Shown here piece after piece: positions 7,934 to 16,935 of a stretch of DNA of 64,000 nucleotides. The notes below the pieces were generated by a model that ran no database searches, had not been told where the DNA came from, and worked only from the letters and a program-made list of their open reading frames with translations. Made by a program: the position numbers and the translations under genes. The number at the start of each line of letters is the position of its first letter. The first letter of the stretch is position 1. This DNA comes from CAMYOC01 sp963704875. GTDB lineage: Bacteria > Pseudomonadota > Gammaproteobacteria > Steroidobacterales > XN24. The stretch covers positions 310,001-374,000 of the forward strand of contig CAVPIA010000008.1 of assembly GCA_963704875.1 (NCBI GenBank), read 5' to 3'.

Positions 7934-8191
7934 CTAGTCGGTAACGATGTTAACGAACTGCCGGTTCTTGGGGCCCTTGGTCTGGAACTCGACCGTGCCT
8001 TCAGCCTTGGCGAACAGCGTGTGATCTTTGCCCACACCCACGTTGACGCCGGCATGGAAGCGCGTGCCGCGCTGGCGAACGAGGATGTTGCCCGCCAAGA
8101 CCTGCTCTCCGCCGTAGCGTTTTACGCCAAGTCGTTTTGACTCTGAATCGCGACCGTTGCGCGTACTGCCGCCTGCTTTCTTATGTGCCAT
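7934..8191 (-). CDS. rpmA: 50S ribosomal protein L27
   Basis: L27 is a small basic protein whose N-terminus reaches the peptidyl-transferase centre. The 85-residue product begins MAHKKAGGSTRNGRDSES and contains GGNILVRQRG-type sequence (AGNILVRQRGTRFHAG), the family signature. It follows rplU with a 24-nt gap, forming the usual L21-L27 operon. GAGG precedes the ATG. Confidence 0.98.
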   Translation of the reverse strand: MAHKKAGGSTRNGRDSESKRLGVKRYGGEQVLAGNILVRQRGTRFHAGVNVGVGKDHTLFAKAEGTVEFQTKGPKNRQFVNIVTD

Positions 8192-8215
8192 TTCGCGTTA
8201 CCTCGAAACTGGGAA

Positions 8216-8533
8216 TCACTTGCCGCCGACGATGCCGGTGACGCGGATTTCGGTAAAGGCCTGACGATGTCCACGCAGACGCTGATAGTTCTGCCGGCGC
8301 TTGAATTTGACCACGTCGATCTTGCGTGTGCGGCCCTGGGTCTGCACGGTCGCCTCGACCTTGCTGCCGGCAACCAGCGGCGCGCCGATCTTGACGTCAC
8401 TGCCTTCGCCAACCAGGAGAACCTGATCGAACTCGATCTTGTCACCGGCGTTGGCGTCGAGTTTCTCAACTCGCAAAACCGAGCCTTCTTTGACGCGGTA
8501 CTGCTTGCCGCCCGTCTTGATCACAGCGTACAT
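8216..8533 (-). CDS. rplU: 50S ribosomal protein L21
   Basis: L21 binds 23S rRNA domain in the large subunit. The 105-residue protein starts MYAVIKTGGKQYRVKEG and contains FKRRQNYQRLRGHRQ, the conserved RNA-binding end. The ATG at 8533 was chosen over an upstream in-frame codon because it gives the exact family N-terminus. It heads rplU-rpmA and is divergent from ispB. Confidence 0.98.
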   Translation of the reverse strand: MYAVIKTGGKQYRVKEGSVLRVEKLDANAGDKIEFDQVLLVGEGSDVKIGAPLVAGSKVEATVQTQGRTRKIDVVKFKRRQNYQRLRGHRQAFTEIRVTGIVGGK

Positions 8534-8742
8534 CAACGCTCTCCGGAAATATGGTGGTGCCAAAAAGCGGCAATTTTAAGGATTTGAGCGGCCCGGGTCA
8601 ATCCGGCGCCAGAAGCGCGCCACAGAACTTGTCACCCCGGCAAAACCGTTACAATATCGCGTCGCCCGGTTTGCCCCGGGGTATTCTCGGCGACGCTCTC
8701 GCCGATGGCCGGTTCCGGACAAGACTATACAATAAGAATCAA

Positions 8743-9718
8743 ATGCTTATGAGCGTGAACGAGATCCGGGACCTGGTTGGCCGGGACCTGGACAATCTGG
8801 ATGAGACCATCCGCAGCCGCCTGGCCAGCGACGTCGTACTGGTCAATCAGGTGGCCCACTACATCATTGGTGGAGGCGGCAAGCGCCTGCGCCCGCTGCT
8901 GGTGCTGATTGCAGCCAAGGCCTGCGACTACCGCGGCCCGCATCATATCGACGCTGCCGCGATCATCGAATTTATCCATACTGCAACACTGTTGCACGAC
9001 GACGTAGTTGATCGTTCCGAACTGCGCCGCGGAAAGGACACCGCGAATTCTTTGTTTGGCAACGAAGCCAGCGTTCTGGTCGGCGATTTCCTGTACTCAC
9101 GGGCGTTCCAGATGATGACCGAAATCGGCATTGTGCGCATTATGGAAGTGCTCGCGAATGCCTCCAATCTGATTGCCGAGGGCGAAGTCCTGCAGCTGAT
9201 GAACTGCCATGACCCCGACACCAGCGAACATCGCTATCTGGAGGTGATCAGGCGCAAGACCGCAATGCTGTTCGAGGCCGGAACCCGCATCCCGGCCATC
9301 CTGTCCGGCCAGCCGCCGACAGTAGAGGAGGCACTGGCCGAGTTCGGGCAACGCCTCGGCGTCGCGTTCCAATTGGTAGATGACGTGCTTGATTACAGCG
9401 CCGCGCCCGAACAGATGGGCAAGAATGCGGGCGACGATCTGGCGGAAGGCAAGCCGACGCTGCCGCTGATCCACGCCATGGTCAACGGCAATGACACCCA
9501 GCGCGACCTGATCCGCAAAGCGATAGAACAGGGTGGCCTGGAGGATCTGGAGCCGATCCGGCTGGCTATTGAATCAACAGGTGGGCTTGAGTACACTGCG
9601 CGGCTCGCACGACAGGAGGCCGACGCCGCTGTAGCAGGCACTGGCGTTGATTCCCGACTCGGTCTATCGCGATGCCCTCGCATCCCTGGCGCACATCGCT
9701 GTCGAACGAACCAATTAG
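8743..9718 (+). CDS. ispB: Octaprenyl diphosphate synthase IspB, with an apparent frameshift near its end
   Basis: IspB makes the long polyprenyl chain of ubiquinone and is normally essential. The two Asp-rich motifs LLHDDVVD and QLVDDVLDY and the GGGGKRLRP motif are intact. The frame opened at 8743 (or ATG 8749) leaves the family near base 9637 and runs into the tRNA gene to 9741. Dropping one G of the GG at 9637-9638 restores LALIPDSVYRDALASLAHIA and a stop at 9716-9718, exactly the conserved C-terminus, giving about 324 residues. The extra base is therefore either a sequencing/assembly error or a recent mutation altering the last 27 residues. Divergent from rplU. Confidence 0.9.
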
Positions 9719-9795
9719 CGGAGTATAGCTCAGCCTGGTAGAGCACTACGTTCGGGACGTAGGGGTCGCAGGTTCAAATCCTGCTACTCCGACCA
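9719..9795 (+). tRNA. tRNA-Pro (anticodon CGG)
   Basis: The acceptor arms CGGAGTA (9719-9725) and TACTCCG (9785-9791) pair fully. The anticodon stem CTACG/CGTAG holds loop TTCGGGA, giving CGG, which reads the proline codon CCG. The T arm GCAGG-TTCAAAT-CCTGC is canonical and the 3' CCA is encoded (9793-9795). The first base abuts the restored ispB stop codon with no gap. Confidence 0.96.
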
Positions 9796-9899
9796 CTTAA
9801 GGTTCATGCGTGACGGAGTGATCCGTCGACAGTCCCCGTGCGACAGCAGTCGCCTCGTCATAGACTATCCAAACAGGTCTGACCCGGGGGCGGGACCGC

Positions 9900-12086
9900 T
9901 TGAACAAGTTCATCGCAGAGTTGCGAGGCCGGCATGTGTTTCGGGCCACGGGTCTGTATGTCGGCGTCGCCTGGATTGTGCTCGAAGGAGCCGACATCCT
10001 GCTGCCCGTTTTCGACACCCCGGACTGGGTATTTCGTGCCCTGGTCATCATGGCCTTTGCCGGCGCGCCGGTGACCGCGGTCCTCGCCTGGATCTACGAA
10101 TTCACCGAGCGCGGGATCAAGCTCGAATCCGAAGTCGAAGCAGAGCAACTGCCACGCATACAGGGACGGCAGATGGACTTCATCGTCATCGGCATTCTGG
10201 TGGTGGCACTCGGTTTCTCGCTCTATCTCAATGTCCAGGAGGAACCCGGCGAGATCGCGCCCCGGGAACCTGTGTCCCTGCTTGTCGCTGATTTCGACAA
10301 TCAGACCGATGATCCGGTATTTGACGGCGCCCTCGAACAGGCGCTGACCATCGGCCTGGAGAGCGCACCGTACATAACCGCCTACCGGCGCACCTCGGCC
10401 GCAACGCTGGCTGCGCAAATGCAGCCAGGGACACAAGGTCTCGGTCTGGATGTCTCTCGCCTGGTGTCGGTCCGGGAAGGCATTGCCTACGTGCTGGCAG
10501 GTTCCATCCTGCCAAGGGACTCCGGCTATCTGCTGAAAGTTTCAGTGGTCGACCCCGCCGAAGGCGGCGAAACTGCGGAAGCAGAGGCCACGGCCGCAAG
10601 CAAGGCGGAAGTGCTGGCCGCGGTCGGGGAGCTCGCGGGGCGCGTCCTGTTCGAGTTGGGCGATGAATCCGCCTCATCCGACGACGCAGCGCTGTATGAG
10701 ACTTTTACCGCCGCATCTATTGAGGCCGCCAGTGACTATAGCGTTGCCCAGGAACTGGCCTACATGCTGCGCTTTGAAGAGGCACTGGACTATTATCAAC
10801 GCGCCATCGATGCAGATCCGAACTTCGGCCGCGCCTACTCCGGGTATGCGCTGACCGCCTGGAATATGGGGCGGGAGGAGGAAGCGGAGGAGATGTGGAA
10901 AAAGGCCCTCTCCTATCTGGACACGATGACCGAACGCGAGAAGTACCGAACTCTGGGCCTGTATTACTCGGTGGTGTCCAACAACTACCCCAAAGCGATC
11001 GAGAATTACAAACGCCTGGTCGAACTCTATCCCGCTGACGGGGCGGGTCATAACAACCTCGCCGTGGCGTATTTCATGACGCTGGATTTCGACAGAGCGC
11101 TTGCGGAAGGCCGGAGCGTGCTGGAAATCTATCCCAACAGCGCTCTGTATCGCGCCAATCTTGCGCTCTATGCCATGTATGCCGGTGACTTCGAGAGCGC
11201 CGCTGCCGAGGCCAGGAAAGTGCTGGAGCAAGACCCAGGTTATTACAAAGCCTATCTGCCGCTGGCCATGGCGGCCCTCGCGGATGGTGATATCGATGCG
11301 GCGATAGGCCACTACCGCAAGATGTCGGATACCGGCGCTTCGGGTGAGTCTCTGGCAACGCTGGGAATGGCGGATGTAGCCATCTATGCCGGCAAGCCGG
11401 AAGAAGCGTTCACACTGCTCAACGCGGGTATAGCCCGCGATCGTGAAGCCGGCAGGAAGTATGATCTTGCCCACAAGACCATCGCGCTGGCCGAAGTCAG
11501 ATTGATGCAGGATTCAGCCAGTGACGCCGAACAGATCGCGCTGCAGGCGCTTGAGATCTCTCGGACCCAAGCCGTGACCTTCCCGGCGGCACGCATGCTG
11601 ATAAAGCTGGGGCGGAATAACGATGCGGGTCACATCGCCGAGGAACTCGGGAAGGAATTACAGCCACAGGACAGAGCCTACGGAAAGCTGATCGACGGCA
11701 TGCGCGCGATGGCCGACGAGGATCCGGTGCAGGCGATCGATCAACTACGAGCCGCGATCGCGCTGACCGATCTATGGCCAGCGCGTTTCCGCCTCGGCGT
11801 CGTGTATATGAAGGCCGGCTACGCCGCAGAGGCCTTGTCCGAATTCGAACTATGCGAACGGCGTATCGGCGAGGCCACTTCCCTGTTCCTGGATGATTTC
11901 CCCACCTGGCGATACACCGCGCCGCTCAAGTACTGGAAGGCGCGCGCTCAGGAAGCGGTCGGGATGAAGAAACCGGCGGCCGATGGTTACCAGGCCTTTC
12001 TCGCGCTGCGGCCCGATGCCAGCGAGGACCCGCTGGCGGTCGATGCCCGCCAGCGCATGGTCGCACTGGCGGGCAACACGCCCTGA
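9900..12086 (+). CDS. Membrane-anchored TolB-like / tetratricopeptide repeat protein
   Basis: A 728-residue protein of a family frequent in marine gammaproteobacteria. Residues 1-75 hold the typical N-terminal module (ELRGRHVFRATGLYVGVAW, then two hydrophobic helices and FTERGIKLE). A third membrane helix lies near 93-112, followed by a TolB-N/FlgO-like domain (PVSLLVADFDNQTDDPVFDG) and from about 240 onward TPR units such as YYQRAIDADPNFGRAYSGYA. In relatives the N-terminal module is often joined to winged-helix or adenylate cyclase domains. No enzyme domain is seen, so a scaffold or signalling role is likely but unknown. The start is a TTG without a strong ribosome binding site. Its stop abuts that of the convergent next gene. 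Confidence 0.85.
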   Translation: MNKFIAELRGRHVFRATGLYVGVAWIVLEGADILLPVFDTPDWVFRALVIMAFAGAPVTAVLAWIYEFTERGIKLESEVEAEQLPRIQGRQMDFIVIGILVVALGFSLYLNVQEEPGEIAPREPVSLLVADFDNQTDDPVFDGALEQALTIGLESAPYITAYRRTSAATLAAQMQPGTQGLGLDVSRLVSVREGIAYVLAGSILPRDSGYLLKVSVVDPAEGGETAEAEATAASKAEVLAAVGELAGRVLFELGDESASSDDAALYETFTAASIEAASDYSVAQELAYMLRFEEALDYYQRAIDADPNFGRAYSGYALTAWNMGREEEAEEMWKKALSYLDTMTEREKYRTLGLYYSVVSNNYPKAIENYKRLVELYPADGAGHNNLAVAYFMTLDFDRALAEGRSVLEIYPNSALYRANLALYAMYAGDFESAAAEARKVLEQDPGYYKAYLPLAMAALADGDIDAAIGHYRKMSDTGASGESLATLGMADVAIYAGKPEEAFTLLNAGIARDREAGRKYDLAHKTIALAEVRLMQDSASDAEQIALQALEISRTQAVTFPAARMLIKLGRNNDAGHIAEELGKELQPQDRAYGKLIDGMRAMADEDPVQAIDQLRAAIALTDLWPARFRLGVVYMKAGYAAEALSEFELCERRIGEATSLFLDDFPTWRYTAPLKYWKARAQEAVGMKKPAADGYQAFLALRPDASEDPLAVDARQRMVALAGNTP

Positions 12087-15000
12087 TTACTTCAGCTTGA
12101 CGGTGAACGGCCCGTCGATCTGGATCGGCGTTTCTCCGGGGAACAACGTCGGATCCCTGGCGTAGGCGCCGAGGCGAATGTTGTAGCAACCCGCTGCCAG
12201 ATTGGCGCCAGTCTCGTCCACCGTCTGCCAATTGAAGCGCCAGCTCGGATCCTGGTAGCGCAAACGGCTGTCACCGGGATCTTCCACTCTCAGCACTATC
12301 GGCGTGCCCGGCGGATCATCCGGTCCGACAAAACTATTGCAATTATTCACACCGGGGAGCGGGCCGCTGGCCATGATCAGCGGGAAGATATCACCGCTGC
12401 CGAGGATGCTGCCATCCGGCGCTCCGTAGCTCCAGGTCAGTCCCACCGAACTACCTACCTTGACCCCCGGCTTCGGGAAGTTGTTGTCCAGACCGCTCAG
12501 TGGCAGATATTGGACGACGACCTCGAAACTGCCACTACCGACGTTGCCGGAAGCGTCCGTGGCGGTGCAAGCGATGCTCGTGGATCCGAAACCGAACTGA
12601 GATCCGGAGACTGGCGAACAATCCAGAGTTGGCGATGGATCTACATCATCGATGCTGATGTTGCCGCTGAAATCGACCACCGCGCCCAACAAACTGTCGG
12701 CGAACGCCACCAGCGGATCGCTGGCGAAGCTGATCACCGGCGCCGTGCCGTCGGTGACACTGACCAGGAAACCGGCGATGGCCGTGTTGCCAGTGTCATC
12801 CATTGCGGTACAGCTGACCGGTGTATCCCCCAGGGGGAACGTCGAACCGGATGCCGGCAAGCAGGTGACCGTCACATAGTTATCGACCAGATCCTGCGCC
12901 GCCGGCTGCGCATAGGTGACGACCGCTCCCGCCGGCAGATCAGCCGGCACCGAAATGTCGGCCAGCGGCAATCCCAGGAATTCAGGTGGCGTGGTGTCCT
13001 GTACCGTAACCTGGAAGCCGATGGAGCTGCTGTTGCCGGACGCATCCGTCGCCGTGCAAACCACCGGCGTCGTGCCGATTGCGAACGCGCCCTGCGCCGG
13101 TGTGCAGCTCAGCGCCGGAGCCGGATCGGCGTTATCAACCGCCATAAAGACCCAGCTTACCGTCGCACCGGCGGCAGAGGATGCCTCAACGGTAGCGTCG
13201 GGCGGGGCGGCCGTGATCACCGGCGCGATACTGTCCTGAACCGTGATGCTGAACATGGCCACGCTGCTGTTGCCGGAAGAGTCGGTCGCGGTACAGCTCA
13301 CCGGCGTGACCCCGATCGGGAACGTGGATCCCGACATCGCATCACAACTCAGGCTCGGCACGGCATCGACCACATCAGTCGCCTGGAAGTCGAAGACTGC
13401 TATCGCGCCTGCCGGTGAAGTGGCCTCCAGCGTCTGGTTGCCAGGCGCCGAAGTGATTTGCGGCGGCGTGGTGTCCGTGACGATCACGTCGAATGCCAGC
13501 GTGCTTTCGTTGCCGTTGGAATCTGTCGCGGTACAGACAACCGGTGTAGCACCCAGCCCGAAGTCAGAACCCGAGGCCGGCACGCAGACTGGGGTCACCG
13601 GGCCATCAAAGAAATCAATCGCGTTTACCTCGAACGAGACCGGCGTCAACGGTCCGGTGGCCTCCTCGGTGACGTCAGGGCTGGGCCCGGTGATGATCGG
13701 CCCAAGCGGGTCATCGATGTCGAACACGACCTCTGGATCCAGCGGCTGAGCAAGCACGATCAAACCAAACTGGTCGGCGAACTCCTGCTGACCGATCGGG
13801 TCCTCAGGCTGCTGGATGCCGGGCACGCGCAGCGTGAAGTGCAGCGTTTCTCCGGGAGCCATGAACACGCTGCCGTCGGTAAATGCGCTGTTCTGCAGGT
13901 TGGGGTTCTGCAGATTCGGATTCTGCAGATTCGGGTTCTGGATCGTGAACAACACCTGATTTTGCGCGATCGGCGCGACCTGGCAGTCATTGGTGACCGT
14001 CGTCGTCGCGTAGGTCCGGCTGGCAAAGAACTGCGCATCCATACCCTCGGTGTTGATCGATGAAAACGCGCTGACGTCATAGCCGGTCGTAGTATTGCCG
14101 GTATTGGTGACTTCCCAGGTGATGTCTGTATACGTGTCCTCGTCCTCAAACGCGGAATTCTGCAGGTTGGGATTCTGCAGATTCGGATACTGGACCGTCA
14201 CGTTCTGCAGGTTGGGATTCTGCAGGTTCGGGTTCTGCAGATTCGGATTCTGATAGTTCGGGTTCTGCAGATTCGGATTCTGGTAGTTCGGATTCTGGTA
14301 GTTCGGATTCTGGAAGTTCGGGTTCTGCAGATTCGGGTTCTGGAAGTTAGGATTCTGCAGATTGGGGTTGCTGTAGCTGGCCACCACCTTGTTGACGATA
14401 AACGGATCATATTCCTCGGCGCCGAGGATGTTGCCGTCCGGATCCTGCACCGTCGGCGCCAGCGGGTTGCCATTGATCAGCACGTCATCGAGCAATTGCG
14501 CGCCCTGCTTGACCACGACCCTGACCCGCGGCAGCTGCTGATCGGAGTTGATATACAAGGTGCGCACCGCACTGGAATTGGCCACCAGCGCGACCGGGAT
14601 CTGCACCAGCGGTTCGGGTCCGTCGGTCAACACGAACTGGCTAAACGAGACCCGGGCTCCCGGCGGTGACTCGACAATTTCCAGATCGTAGACCACATCT
14701 GCGCTGGTGTTGTTGGCCAGGGTCAGCACATAGGCACGTTGAGGCACCAGGCCGCCCAATTGCTTGATCGGCGCCGGCGACGCCAGCACCACGCCGGGCT
14801 CGATCACCGAGCTGTAGACATCGGCCGCCCGCGTTCCGGTCAGTCCGCCGCCAGGCAGACAGGGCAACGGGATGGTGTCGTCGATCTCACTCTGCAAGGG
14901 GGCCGCACTCGACGAATAGGGCGTCGGTGTCGCAGCCGAGATATCGCCCCAAACGTTACCGCGCACATTGCGGTTGTCGGCCCAGGCGGCGAGGAAACTG

Positions 15001-16544
15001 ACGTCATTGATCTCGCCAGACACGCTGGCGGTGTTGGTTACCCAATCGCCATTGTTATCGAGGCGATAATTCTCGGCAGCAGCCCAGATATAGTCGCCGA
15101 CAAACGGGATCTGGCCGTTGGCAAACAGACGCATGTTGAGGAAGTTATTTTCCAGCTGCACCAGACCCTCACCGTCATTGGCGATACCGGTCTGATAGCG
15201 GGAGACCTGGACCGAGCTGGCCGGCACCGACCCGTCAATAATCTGGATACCGCGCACGGCTGCGGTGCGCAGCCGGTAGCGATTGAGCTCAGCGTCAAAA
15301 CTGTCGGCGACAAACGGCGCCGGACTGTCGGCCACGTCGAAACGGGTGTCGTACCAGATCACCTGGGTGCGGCCGCGCGCCGTGGCAACTGCCGGCATGA
15401 ACTGATGCGCGTCCGGATTAGCTGTGGGCTCGCCATCATCCACCGGATCGATGGCGACCGGCGCCGACCAGTTGTTGCCGGTTGCCGATGTAGACATCAC
15501 GATCCGCGCCGCCCCATTGGCGCAGCTGTTGTCGCCCGCCTCGGGAGCAAAACCGCGAGCGGCGAAGAACACCTGAAAGTTATTCCCGTCATTGGTGATG
15601 ACCGGGAAACTGGTGGTGCGGAACGAACCGACCGAAGTGGTCTGATCAAACGGGCAAAAGCTGTCCGCCAGCACCTTGGCCTTGCCCCATTTGTTGCCGC
15701 GGTCGTTGGACAGGGCGTAAGCGATGTTGTGGCCATTATTGCTGTCGGCCACCTGACGCCAGACCGCGATCATCTTGTTCCCCATCGCCGAAAGGCTGAC
15801 ACCCTGATTCAGATTCAGCGTCTCGGTCAGCTTGGTCGGATTGCTCCAGGTATTGCCATAGTCCGAGGTCTGACTGACCAGGACCTTGGTGCCATTTTCC
15901 TGGCTACCCACGAACACTGCGTAGGCTACGGTCACCTCGCCTGCCGGGACCTGGACCGAGCTGGGCGAGCCATCTTCCAGCATGCCGCTGACCGTCACCG
16001 TGCCGCTGCCCGGCGGCAGCAGATTCAGCATCATGTAGGGCTTGTCGATAAAGCGCCCGGCGGTGCCGGCGTCGATCAGACGGCTTTCAGGTTCGGGCTG
16101 CCAGTTAAAACCGGCCTCATTGTTGACTTCGTGCCAGCGTTGGACATAGATCCCGCCGACGCCGTTTTCGTCGCGTTCAGCGGCGATAAAATTCAGCAGC
16201 ATTACACCGGGCGCGATCACCACCGTCGGGTCCGCCGCAAAATCCATGCCCAATGCGTATTGTTGCAACGCCGGCTGGTCCGGCAGTCCATAGCCCTTCC
16301 ATCCGGGAATCAGCCGGCTGATCCAGCTCTTGCCGCCATTGTGGGATTCCGCGACGCCCTGCCAGGCGTCGCCTACCCGGGCGTCGGCTGCGCCACGATA
16401 GTCGTTGAACGCGCAAATTACTTCGAGTGGGCTGCCTGGTTTGATGCCGCAGGAGGGCTCATTTTGCTGTCTGATGCCGTTGTCGGGGAAAAACAGTGAG
16501 CCGGCAGGCGTCGGCCCGATCACGTTCACGTTCTCAGCCGGCAC
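12087..16544 (-). CDS. Large extracellular-type repeat protein: Asp-box, QNPN pentapeptide-like and HYR repeats
   Basis: The open frame codes 1485 residues. The first third has sialidase-like Asp-box motifs (SHNGGKSW, TSDYGNTW, SNDRGNKW, SATGNNWS). Around residues 722-800 and 865-885 there are five-residue repeats of the form [LFY]QNPN, both blocks ending in NLQNSAF. Residues about 960-1370 hold five HYR (immunoglobulin-like) domains with the signature CTATDxxGN. A C-terminal domain with NWQTVDETGANLAAGCYNIRL closes it. All this points to a surface or secreted protein, but the frame begins at a GTG with no signal peptide. Just upstream a hydrophobic segment ending FSATESA is in the same frame, separated by TAA at 16557-16559. 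The gene is thus possibly disrupted. Substrate unknown. Confidence 0.7.
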   Translation of the reverse strand: MPAENVNVIGPTPAGSLFFPDNGIRQQNEPSCGIKPGSPLEVICAFNDYRGAADARVGDAWQGVAESHNGGKSWISRLIPGWKGYGLPDQPALQQYALGMDFAADPTVVIAPGVMLLNFIAAERDENGVGGIYVQRWHEVNNEAGFNWQPEPESRLIDAGTAGRFIDKPYMMLNLLPPGSGTVTVSGMLEDGSPSSVQVPAGEVTVAYAVFVGSQENGTKVLVSQTSDYGNTWSNPTKLTETLNLNQGVSLSAMGNKMIAVWRQVADSNNGHNIAYALSNDRGNKWGKAKVLADSFCPFDQTTSVGSFRTTSFPVITNDGNNFQVFFAARGFAPEAGDNSCANGAARIVMSTSATGNNWSAPVAIDPVDDGEPTANPDAHQFMPAVATARGRTQVIWYDTRFDVADSPAPFVADSFDAELNRYRLRTAAVRGIQIIDGSVPASSVQVSRYQTGIANDGEGLVQLENNFLNMRLFANGQIPFVGDYIWAAAENYRLDNNGDWVTNTASVSGEINDVSFLAAWADNRNVRGNVWGDISAATPTPYSSSAAPLQSEIDDTIPLPCLPGGGLTGTRAADVYSSVIEPGVVLASPAPIKQLGGLVPQRAYVLTLANNTSADVVYDLEIVESPPGARVSFSQFVLTDGPEPLVQIPVALVANSSAVRTLYINSDQQLPRVRVVVKQGAQLLDDVLINGNPLAPTVQDPDGNILGAEEYDPFIVNKVVASYSNPNLQNPNFQNPNLQNPNFQNPNYQNPNYQNPNLQNPNYQNPNLQNPNLQNPNLQNVTVQYPNLQNPNLQNSAFEDEDTYTDITWEVTNTGNTTTGYDVSAFSSINTEGMDAQFFASRTYATTTVTNDCQVAPIAQNQVLFTIQNPNLQNPNLQNPNLQNSAFTDGSVFMAPGETLHFTLRVPGIQQPEDPIGQQEFADQFGLIVLAQPLDPEVVFDIDDPLGPIITGPSPDVTEEATGPLTPVSFEVNAIDFFDGPVTPVCVPASGSDFGLGATPVVCTATDSNGNESTLAFDVIVTDTTPPQITSAPGNQTLEATSPAGAIAVFDFQATDVVDAVPSLSCDAMSGSTFPIGVTPVSCTATDSSGNSSVAMFSITVQDSIAPVITAAPPDATVEASSAAGATVSWVFMAVDNADPAPALSCTPAQGAFAIGTTPVVCTATDASGNSSSIGFQVTVQDTTPPEFLGLPLADISVPADLPAGAVVTYAQPAAQDLVDNYVTVTCLPASGSTFPLGDTPVSCTAMDDTGNTAIAGFLVSVTDGTAPVISFASDPLVAFADSLLGAVVDFSGNISIDDVDPSPTLDCSPVSGSQFGFGSTSIACTATDASGNVGSGSFEVVVQYLPLSGLDNNFPKPGVKVGSSVGLTWSYGAPDGSILGSGDIFPLIMASGPLPGVNNCNSFVGPDDPPGTPIVLRVEDPGDSRLRYQDPSWRFNWQTVDETGANLAAGCYNIRLGAYARDPTLFPGETPIQIDGPFTVKLK
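13889..13943 (-). repeat. Second block of 15-bp QNPN-coding repeats
   Basis: Three to four copies of a 15-bp unit (plus strand GGTTCTGCAGATTCG with minor variation) code (I/L)QNPN on the minus strand. The block ends in NLQNSAF like the larger block. Confidence 0.85.
14158..14372 (-). repeat. Main block of 15-bp QNPN-coding repeats
   Basis: About fourteen copies of the 15-bp unit, differing at the first codon position (Leu, Phe or Tyr) and interrupted once by VTVQYPN, lie in the middle of the large repeat protein. DNA identity between copies is high, so the array has probably expanded and contracted by slippage or recombination. Confidence 0.9.
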
Positions 16545-16935
16545 GCCCTGTGTGGTTTAAGCCGATTCCGTGGCCGAAAACAGAATGACCAAAGGCCCCA
16601 GCCGCCTGGCCAGGGTAAATGATGCCGCATTTTTTAGCCCTGCTCCCGATCACCTCATCGTAGAAGATCGCCGACGCTATGCAAGATGGACGGGTCTGCC
16701 GGTGGCCCTGGTCCGGACGACGACGGCATGACCAGGCACGCCCCACCAGCGATGAATTGATTTATATGAATTATCCGGACCATATGTATCGACCCTTTGA
16801 CGCCTGGCGAGTCGCGGCAAAAGAGAAAAATGAGACATAAACCCCGCGTCACAGGCAGTCTCGCTGGTACGATCGCTCAAATCGCGCCGGATCGACAACC
16901 GTCGCGTCCATGGGCTGCATTGGGGAATCCATCGC
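16545..16935. other. Gene-free stretch with a probable broken signal-peptide region
   Basis: On the minus strand an ATG at 16630 follows AGGG at 8 nt and starts MRHHLPWPG, then runs out of frame. In the frame of the downstream repeat protein the same DNA reads LARRLGPLVILFSATESA, then TAA, then TTQGVPAEN. This looks like a signal peptide hit by a one-base shift and a nonsense change. The rest, up to the start of the plus-strand gene at 16936, is probably the divergent promoter region; no convincing hexamers were found. Confidence 0.45.

Noticed and set aside
6735..7937. A 400-codon plus-strand open frame
   Set aside because: Antisense to obgE in full; no ribosome binding site and no motif.
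8629..8652. Promoter TTGTCA ... TACAAT before ispB
   Set aside because: The hexamers are good but the spacer is only 15 nt, so the call was left out of the feature list.
9719..9795. tRNA-Pro as an integration site of a genomic island for the following accessory genes
   Set aside because: No integrase and no second copy of the tRNA 3' end was seen downstream, and the following genes have ordinary composition.
13889..14372. Regular short repeats that could suggest a CRISPR array
   Set aside because: The unit is 15 bp without spacers and codes LQNPN in frame inside a large gene.
14739..16499. A 586-codon open frame on the plus strand opposite the large repeat protein
   Set aside because: It lies wholly antisense to a frame with clear Asp-box motifs, has no family motif and is His/Arg-rich as expected from a GC-rich shadow frame.
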